DNA from: an uncultured Eubacteriales bacterium
GTDB lineage: Bacteria; Bacillota; Clostridia; Peptostreptococcales; Anaerovoracaceae
Length of the DNA stretch: 64,000 bases
Direction of reading: 5' to 3'
NCBI GenBank assembly: GCA_900547295.1
Contig: URGK01000002.1
Coordinates: 1 to 64,000 of the forward strand
Shown: positions 59,053-64,000 of the stretch, piece by piece
Layout of the letters: the number at the start of each line of letters is the position of its first letter
How positions within the stretch are numbered: the stretch's first letter is position 1
The notes under the pieces: model-generated
Told to the model about the DNA's origin: nothing
The model's input: only the letters and a program-made list of their open reading frames with translations
The model's database searches: none
Position numbers and translations under genes: made by a program

Positions 59053-59310
59053 ATGGAAACAAGAGTTGCCGTTATGGGCATAATAGTTGAAAATCCCGAT
59101 TCCGCTTCATATCTCAATTCGCTGCTGCATGAATATGGAAGCTATATAATCGGAAGAATGGGAATTCCCTACAAAGAAAGAAATATCAATATAATATCTG
59201 TTGCCATAGACGCGCCGCAGAACATCATTTCTGCTCTTTCGGGCAAAATAGGGAACATAGGCGGCATCAGCGTCAAAACAGCATATTCAAATGTGGTGTC
59301 AAATGGATAA
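59053..59310 (+). CDS. TM1266-family iron-only hydrogenase system regulator
   Basis: An 85-aa ferredoxin-like-fold (ACT-like/NikR C-terminal-like) protein: METRVAVMGIIVENPDSASYLNSLLHEYGSYIIGRMG and IISVAIDAPQNIISALSGKIG. The family is named from its constant linkage to hydrogenase-maturation genes. A regulatory role is presumed. The ATG at 59053 has AGGAGG 7 nt upstream; an in-frame ATG 22 codons upstream has its own good ribosome site (see leader). The last 8 nt overlap hydE. Confidence 0.9.
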   Translation: METRVAVMGIIVENPDSASYLNSLLHEYGSYIIGRMGIPYKERNINIISVAIDAPQNIISALSGKIGNIGGISVKTAYSNVVSNG

Positions 59311-60358
59311 TAATCTGAAACTGCTGATAGACAGACTGGAAGCAGAGCGCTGCCTCGAAAAAAACGAATACAAAATGCTGATTGAGGGTTTTTCAGAGGA
59401 ACCTGCAGCCTACGCCGCTTCAAAGGCAGACAGAATAAGGCAGAGCATCTACGGAAAAGACGTATATATCAGAGGGCTGATTGAAGTCAGCAACATATGC
59501 GCAAACGACTGCCTGTACTGCGGCATCAGGAAAAGCAATGCACAGTGCGCGAGATACCGCCTGCCTCTTGAGACAGTTCTTGAATGCTGCCGCAAGGGCT
59601 ATGAGCTTGGATTCAGAACCTTTGTAATGCAGGGCGGCGAGGACGGATTTTTTACTGCGGAGCATATATGCAGATATGTCAGCAGTATCAAAAAAAGCTT
59701 TCCGGACTGCGCAGTAACGCTTTCTCTTGGCGAATATTCAAAAGAGGAATACAAGGCCATGTATGATGCAGGCGCCGACCGCTATCTGCTTCGTCACGAA
59801 ACTGCGGACAAGGCTCACTATGAGAAGCTTCACCCTGCGTCAATGTCCTTTGAAAAACGAATGAAGTGCCTTGAGAATATAAAGGAAACCGGTTTTCAGA
59901 CAGGCTGCGGATTTATGGTCGGATCTCCTTATCAGAGCTCTGACACACTTGCAGCGGATCTTAAATTCATAGAGAAGTTTAAACCTCATATGTGCGGCAT
60001 AGGACCGTTTATCCCTCATAAGGACACACCTTTCGGAAGCTGCCCTGCGGGAACGGCAGAGCTTACCGTTTACCTGCTCTCCCTGATACGCCTTATCAGA
60101 CCCGACATACTGCTTCCCGCAACAACAGCCCTGGGAACTATAGACAATATGGGGCGCGAAAAAGGCATTCTTGTAGGTGCAAATGTTGTAATGCCTAATC
60201 TTTCACCTGTTTCCGAAAGAAAAAAATATATGCTTTACAACGACAAAATATGTATGAACGAGGAGGCCGCCGAAAACCTTGCGGCTCTCAAAAGAAAAGT
60301 TTCGGCCATAGGCTATCGCATTGTCACAGACAGAGGCGATTTCAGAAATATAATCTAA
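59303..60358 (+). CDS. hydE: [FeFe] hydrogenase maturase HydE (radical SAM)
   Basis: A protein of 351 aa. The radical-SAM motif is CANDCLYCGIRK (Cys-x3-Cys-x2-Cys, about residue 66). The TIM-barrel core includes FVMQGGEDGFF and CGIGPFIPHKDTPFG. HydE acts after HydG on the Fe(CO)2(CN)(Cys) synthon to build the 2Fe subcluster of the H-cluster. The start overlaps the TM1266 gene. Confidence 0.94.
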   Translation: MDNNLKLLIDRLEAERCLEKNEYKMLIEGFSEEPAAYAASKADRIRQSIYGKDVYIRGLIEVSNICANDCLYCGIRKSNAQCARYRLPLETVLECCRKGYELGFRTFVMQGGEDGFFTAEHICRYVSSIKKSFPDCAVTLSLGEYSKEEYKAMYDAGADRYLLRHETADKAHYEKLHPASMSFEKRMKCLENIKETGFQTGCGFMVGSPYQSSDTLAADLKFIEKFKPHMCGIGPFIPHKDTPFGSCPAGTAELTVYLLSLIRLIRPDILLPATTALGTIDNMGREKGILVGANVVMPNLSPVSERKKYMLYNDKICMNEEAAENLAALKRKVSAIGYRIVTDRGDFRNII

Positions 60359-60394
60359 CGAAAAGTTAATTCTGACCGTAAGAAAGGAAAAATT

Positions 60395-61843
60395 ATGACA
60401 ATCTACAATCCAAAATCACTTAAAGCTGATGAATTCATCAATCACGAGGAGATACTCGAAACTCTCAAATATGCAGAGGAAAACAAAAACAATATAGAGC
60501 TTATCGACAGTATTCTCGAAAAGGCAAGACCGAGAAAAACAGCGGACGGAACAGTCTGTCAGGGTCTTACCCACAGAGAGGCTTCCGTACTTCTTGCCTG
60601 TGATATTCCTGAAAAAATCGAAGAAATGTACAGGCTGGCAGAGGAAATCAAGCTTGCCTTTTACGGCAATCGTATTGTAATGTTTGCGCCTCTTTATCTT
60701 TCAAACTACTGCGTAAACGGCTGCGTATACTGCCCTTACCATATGAAAAACAAGCATATCAGGAGAATAAAGCTGACACAGGAGGAAATACGCGAAGAGG
60801 TAATCGCGCTTCAGGATATGGGCCACAAGCGCCTTGCAATCGAAGCGGGAGAAGACCCTGTAAACAATCCTATCGAATATATACTTGAATGTATCGATAC
60901 AATATACAGTATCAAACACAAAAACGGCGCCATCCGCCGCGTAAATGTAAACATCGCCGCAACCACTGTGGAAAACTACCGCAAATTAAGCGATGCCGGC
61001 ATAGGCACATATATACTGTTTCAGGAAACCTACCACAAGGAAAGCTATCTGAAGCTCCACCCTACAGGACCTAAGCACGACTATGACTATCATACGGAGG
61101 CCATGGACAGAGCAATGGAGGGTGGCATCGACGATGTGGGTCTCGGCGTTTTATTCGGCCTTGAGATGTACAAATATGAATTTGCAGGTCTGCTGATGCA
61201 CGCAGAGCATCTTGAAGCCGTACACGGAGTAGGACCTCACACCATCAGTGTACCGCGTATCAAGCGCGCCGACGATATAGACCCGAGCGCATTTGACAAC
61301 AGCATAAGCGATGAGCTTTTTGAAAAGATAATCGCCTGCATCAGAATAGCCGTACCGTACACCGGAATGATAATTTCCACAAGAGAGGGGGAAAAGGTAC
61401 GTGAAAAGGCTCTTTCCATCGGAATATCCCAGATAAGCGGCGGCTCCCGCACATCTGTTGGCGGATACACAGAAGAAGAAAGACCTCACGATTCGGAGCA
61501 GTTTGACGTATCCGACCAGAGAACTCTCGATGAGGTTGTAAACTGGCTTATGGAGCTTGGATATATTCCGTCATTCTGCACTGCATGTTACCGCGAGGGC
61601 AGAACAGGCGACAGATTTATGTCACTTTGCAAAAACGGACAGATTTTAAACTGCTGTCACCCTAACGCACTTATGACACTTACAGAATATCTCACCGACT
61701 ATGCAAGTGATGATACTAAGAAAACAGGCTTTGCCCTTATTGAAAAGGAGCTTGAAAAAATACCTGCTCCAAAGGTAAAGGCTATCGCAAGGGAAAACGT
61801 CGATGCCATCAAGGCTTCCAACAGACGTGATTTCCGTTTCTAG
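60395..61843 (+). CDS. hydG: [FeFe] hydrogenase maturase HydG (radical SAM, tyrosine lyase)
   Basis: A protein of 482 aa. The radical-SAM motif is CVNGCVYCPYHMKN near residue 108, and LGVLFGLEMYKYEF lies in the barrel. A C-terminal cluster motif (CTACYREGRTGD...CCHPNAL) binds the dangler-iron auxiliary cluster. HydG splits tyrosine to p-cresol, CO and CN-. AAAGGA precedes the ATG; hydF follows after 13 nt. Confidence 0.95.
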   Translation: MTIYNPKSLKADEFINHEEILETLKYAEENKNNIELIDSILEKARPRKTADGTVCQGLTHREASVLLACDIPEKIEEMYRLAEEIKLAFYGNRIVMFAPLYLSNYCVNGCVYCPYHMKNKHIRRIKLTQEEIREEVIALQDMGHKRLAIEAGEDPVNNPIEYILECIDTIYSIKHKNGAIRRVNVNIAATTVENYRKLSDAGIGTYILFQETYHKESYLKLHPTGPKHDYDYHTEAMDRAMEGGIDDVGLGVLFGLEMYKYEFAGLLMHAEHLEAVHGVGPHTISVPRIKRADDIDPSAFDNSISDELFEKIIACIRIAVPYTGMIISTREGEKVREKALSIGISQISGGSRTSVGGYTEEERPHDSEQFDVSDQRTLDEVVNWLMELGYIPSFCTACYREGRTGDRFMSLCKNGQILNCCHPNALMTLTEYLTDYASDDTKKTGFALIEKELEKIPAPKVKAIARENVDAIKASNRRDFRF

Positions 61844-61856
61844 CAGGGAGAATATT

Positions 61857-63059
61857 ATGAGTCTTAATGAACAGGTATCCGCAGAAAGACTGCATATAGG
61901 GTTTTTCGGAATGAGAAACGCAGGCAAGTCAAGTCTTGTCAACGCCGTTACGGGCCAGGACTTGTGCGTGGTTTCAGAAACAAAAGGAACTACAACAGAC
62001 CCTGTCAGAAAAGCAATGGAGCTTCTGCCTCTCGGACCGGTTGTAATCATCGACACTCCCGGCCTTGATGATGAGGGAGATTTGGGGAAATTAAGAGTCG
62101 AAAAGGCGCTGTCCGTACTCAACAAAACGGATATAGCGGTTCTCGTTACCGATGCCTCAAAAGAGCTTATGCCTTTGGAGCTTGACCTTATCCAAAGCTT
62201 TAAGGAGAGGAATATAGACTATATAATCGCATATAACAAGTCGGATCTGCTTGGCAGTATCCCTGCGGCAGGCGGAAACTCAATATATGTAAGTGCCATT
62301 GAAAACAAGAATATATATGAACTCAAGGAGCTCATCGCATCTTTTGCAAAGGTGCAGAAAACAGATAAAAGAGTAATAGCGGATCTGATAAATCCGGAAG
62401 ATATTATTGTACTTGTCGTACCTGTAGACAGCGCCGCTCCAAAGGGCAGACTGATACTGCCGCAGCAGCAGACCATAAGAGATATCCTCGATACGGGAGC
62501 TGTCTGTATGGTTACAAGGGAAACAGAGCTTGAAAAAACACTTGCCTCGCTTTCCCGGAAACCGAAGCTGGTGGTTACGGATTCCCAGGTGTTCGGATTC
62601 GTTAACAAAGCGGTTCCAAAAGATATAATGCTTACATCGTTTTCAATACTGTTTGCAGATTACAAGGGTGATCTAAGGCAGGCTGTAAAAGGCGCAGCCA
62701 TGCTCGACAGACTGAAAGACGGAAATACTGTCCTTATCTCAGAAGGCTGCACCCATCACAGGCAGTGCGAGGATATAGGGACTGTCAAAATGCCTGCGTG
62801 GATTGAAAAGCATACAGGCAAAAAACTGAATTTTGCTTTCACCTCAGGCGGTGATTTCCCATCGGATATGTCACAGTATGCTCTGATCGTTCACTGCGGC
62901 GGCTGCATGCTTAACGAAAAGGAAATGAAATACCGCATAGGCTGCTGCAAAGAAAGCGGCATACCCATTACAAACTACGGTATTGCCATCGCTCATATGC
63001 ACGGTATTCTGAAACGGTCACTGGAGCCGTTTCCGGATATACTTGACGAGCTGAAATAA
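61857..63059 (+). CDS. hydF: [FeFe] hydrogenase maturation GTPase HydF
   Basis: A protein of 400 aa: an N-terminal GTPase domain (GMRNAGKSSLVNA, DTPGLDDEG, YNKSD), a dimerisation domain, and a C-terminal [4Fe-4S] domain with the CTHH and HCGGCM motifs. HydF is the scaffold that delivers the 2Fe subcluster to HydA. The ATG at 61857 has GGGAG upstream. HydA itself is not in the window. Confidence 0.95.
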   Translation: MSLNEQVSAERLHIGFFGMRNAGKSSLVNAVTGQDLCVVSETKGTTTDPVRKAMELLPLGPVVIIDTPGLDDEGDLGKLRVEKALSVLNKTDIAVLVTDASKELMPLELDLIQSFKERNIDYIIAYNKSDLLGSIPAAGGNSIYVSAIENKNIYELKELIASFAKVQKTDKRVIADLINPEDIIVLVVPVDSAAPKGRLILPQQQTIRDILDTGAVCMVTRETELEKTLASLSRKPKLVVTDSQVFGFVNKAVPKDIMLTSFSILFADYKGDLRQAVKGAAMLDRLKDGNTVLISEGCTHHRQCEDIGTVKMPAWIEKHTGKKLNFAFTSGGDFPSDMSQYALIVHCGGCMLNEKEMKYRIGCCKESGIPITNYGIAIAHMHGILKRSLEPFPDILDELK

Positions 63060-63066
63060 CAAAAAG

Positions 63067-63103
63067 ACCTTGTTCAGAGAACTTCCCTGAGCAAGGTTTA
63101 TTA
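63067..63103 (+). terminator. Terminator-like hairpin after hydF
   Basis: Stem ACCTTG-TCAG/CTGA-CAAGGT with one mismatched pair and a weak U-run (TTATT). Confidence 0.65.
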
Positions 63104-63191
63104 ATTCCGAATTATTCACAGGTGCTGTTTCTGTATTTCGGAATAAAAACAATATGGCAAGTGCAATTCCGGCGTGTCTTTGTTATACCCT

Positions 63192-63294
63192 GGTTATCCG
63201 TATGGATACCTCCTATGCTTTGATATGTCTGCGAAACCAATATCATTACAGCATAGGAATTTTCATATTACAGGCAATACGGCTGCTATGCCTG
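63192..63294. other. Structured intergenic region of unknown function
   Basis: Three hairpins lie in a row between the convergent hydF and response-regulator genes. They are GGTTATCC/GGATACC (63192-63210), a long stem TCCTATGC/GCATAGGA enclosing GATAT/ATATC (63211-63258), and CAGGCA/TGCCTG (63271-63294). No reading frame with a ribosome site is evident. It could be a non-coding RNA or 3' structure on either strand. Confidence 0.35.
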
Positions 63295-63329
63295 CTCCCC
63301 CGTCTCGGATTGGGTATTGAAAGATTTTC

Positions 63330-63959
63330 TCATTCAATACTGACTGCCACTCCGCTGATCCTTGCTTCAATAGCAAGCTCCGTACGACTGCCGCAGCCTG
63401 TTTTTTCGAGCATATTATGTATGTGGTTTTTTACTGTGCTTTCTGATATGTGCAGCTTGTGCGCTATATTCGAATTAGAAAAACCTTTTGTCATAACACG
63501 CAGCACCTCCAGCTCTCTTTCGGTAAACTCTGTACTGTAGGCAAGCCCCAGCTTAACTCTCGGTGTACTGTCGGGATATACATTCTCACCTGACATCGTT
63601 CTGTCCATAATTTCAAGAATAGTTTCTTTTGATGTTTCCTTGTACCAAAAACTGTCTATGCCTATTTCTTTTGCTTTTTTGAGCCATGAGGCTTCAGGCA
63701 TGGACGTAACTGCGATTATTCTGATACCGGGGCAGAGTTTTTTTACTTTCATGGCCGCCGCAAACCCGTTGGAGCCGTCGTTCATAAGAATATCCATTAT
63801 AACGAGATCAATATGCTCGCTTGCCGCAAATGTATCAGCATAGGCTGCGGATTCTACCATACATGCAATTTCATATTTCTCACTCGAATTAATATACATT
63901 TCAAACAGCTGTCTTGCTGTAAACTGATCCTCTACAATCATAACTCTGGTCTTTGACAT
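63330..63959 (-). CDS. NarL/LuxR-family response regulator
   Basis: A protein of 209 aa. The receiver domain has MIVEDQFTAR, phospho-Asp in VIMDILMND, Thr/Ser in VTSMPEASW and Lys in WYKETSKE. The C-terminal HTH is FTERELEVLRVMTKGFSNSNIAHKLHISESTVKNHI. The ATG at 63959 has AAAGGA upstream; a frame ten codons longer has no ribosome site. The cognate kinase is probably outside the window. Confidence 0.92.
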   Translation of the reverse strand: MSKTRVMIVEDQFTARQLFEMYINSSEKYEIACMVESAAYADTFAASEHIDLVIMDILMNDGSNGFAAAMKVKKLCPGIRIIAVTSMPEASWLKKAKEIGIDSFWYKETSKETILEIMDRTMSGENVYPDSTPRVKLGLAYSTEFTERELEVLRVMTKGFSNSNIAHKLHISESTVKNHIHNMLEKTGCGSRTELAIEARISGVAVSIE

Positions 63960-64000
63960 CTGTAATTTCCTTTCTGTCATATCGTACAATCATATCTTTT

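Noticed and set aside
57969..63059. [FeFe] hydrogenase structural gene (hydA) near the maturases
   Set aside because: No H-cluster motifs (such as TSCCPxW or MPCxxKxxE) were found in any frame; only the maturases are in the window.

Overview
The window looks like a chromosomal segment of a strictly anaerobic, low-to-mid GC Gram-positive bacterium of the class Clostridia. The signs are: a complete Rnf complex, maturases for [FeFe] hydrogenase, a MurT/GatD pair, Firmicutes-type Shine-Dalgarno sequences and sigma-A promoters, many secreted wall-active proteins and no outer-membrane genes. I see no prophage, insertion sequence, CRISPR array or rRNA. The species cannot be fixed from sequence alone.

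Layout. 1-152: two tRNA genes (Val, truncated by the window edge; Met). 348-6681: a LysM/G5/NlpC wall hydrolase, a uracil-DNA-glycosylase-like gene flanked by a short direct repeat, thpR, an Mrp-type ATPase fused to a NifX-like domain, and divergent murT-gatD for peptidoglycan D-glutamate amidation. 6682-8750: two regulatory regions, a candidate type I toxin/antisense-RNA pair and an O-acetylhomoserine sulfhydrylase gene preceded by a cysteine-rich leader peptide and attenuator. 8845-19413: a NAT-like acyltransferase, an EamA transporter, a DUF362 ferredoxin protein, an ABC-2 transporter, a two-component system, a GT51 glycosyltransferase and a BceAB-like ABC transporter. 19533-28746: small membrane and unknown genes, a site-2 protease, a LysM protein, cardiolipin synthase, a CDF metal exporter behind a NiCo riboswitch, a flavin reductase, and an AbrB/ABC/SDR operon.

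28858-35071 holds two paralogous secreted beta-helix-type proteins (963 and 899 aa). Each is preceded by its own sigma-A promoter, a class I cyclic-di-GMP riboswitch and an intrinsic terminator, so surface display is probably tied to cyclic-di-GMP. 35162-40136 is rnfCDGEAB (minus strand). 40385-51294 carries a carboxylesterase lipoprotein, a membrane LuxR regulator, two M23 endopeptidases around a YitT protein, a TudS-like protein, a lipid kinase, an M29 aminopeptidase, a MerR regulator and two secreted or anchored proteins. 51308-57871 is a run of genes ending in an SH3/glucosaminidase and including pdp, deoB, a metallophosphoesterase and rmuC. 57969-63059 is a plus-strand hydrogenase-maturation locus: a GTPase-less FeoB-like permease, a TM1266-family regulator, hydE, hydG and hydF. 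A NarL-type response regulator closes the window.

Themes: energy metabolism (Rnf plus hydrogenase maturation), envelope remodelling (at least five wall hydrolases and synthases) and RNA-level control. Six leader or antisense elements were read directly from the sequence: one NiCo and two cyclic-di-GMP riboswitches, a Cys leader-peptide attenuator, a conditional terminator ahead of the hyd genes, and a putative antisense RNA with its toxin. The Cys attenuator and the hyd leader are the best candidates for something little described.
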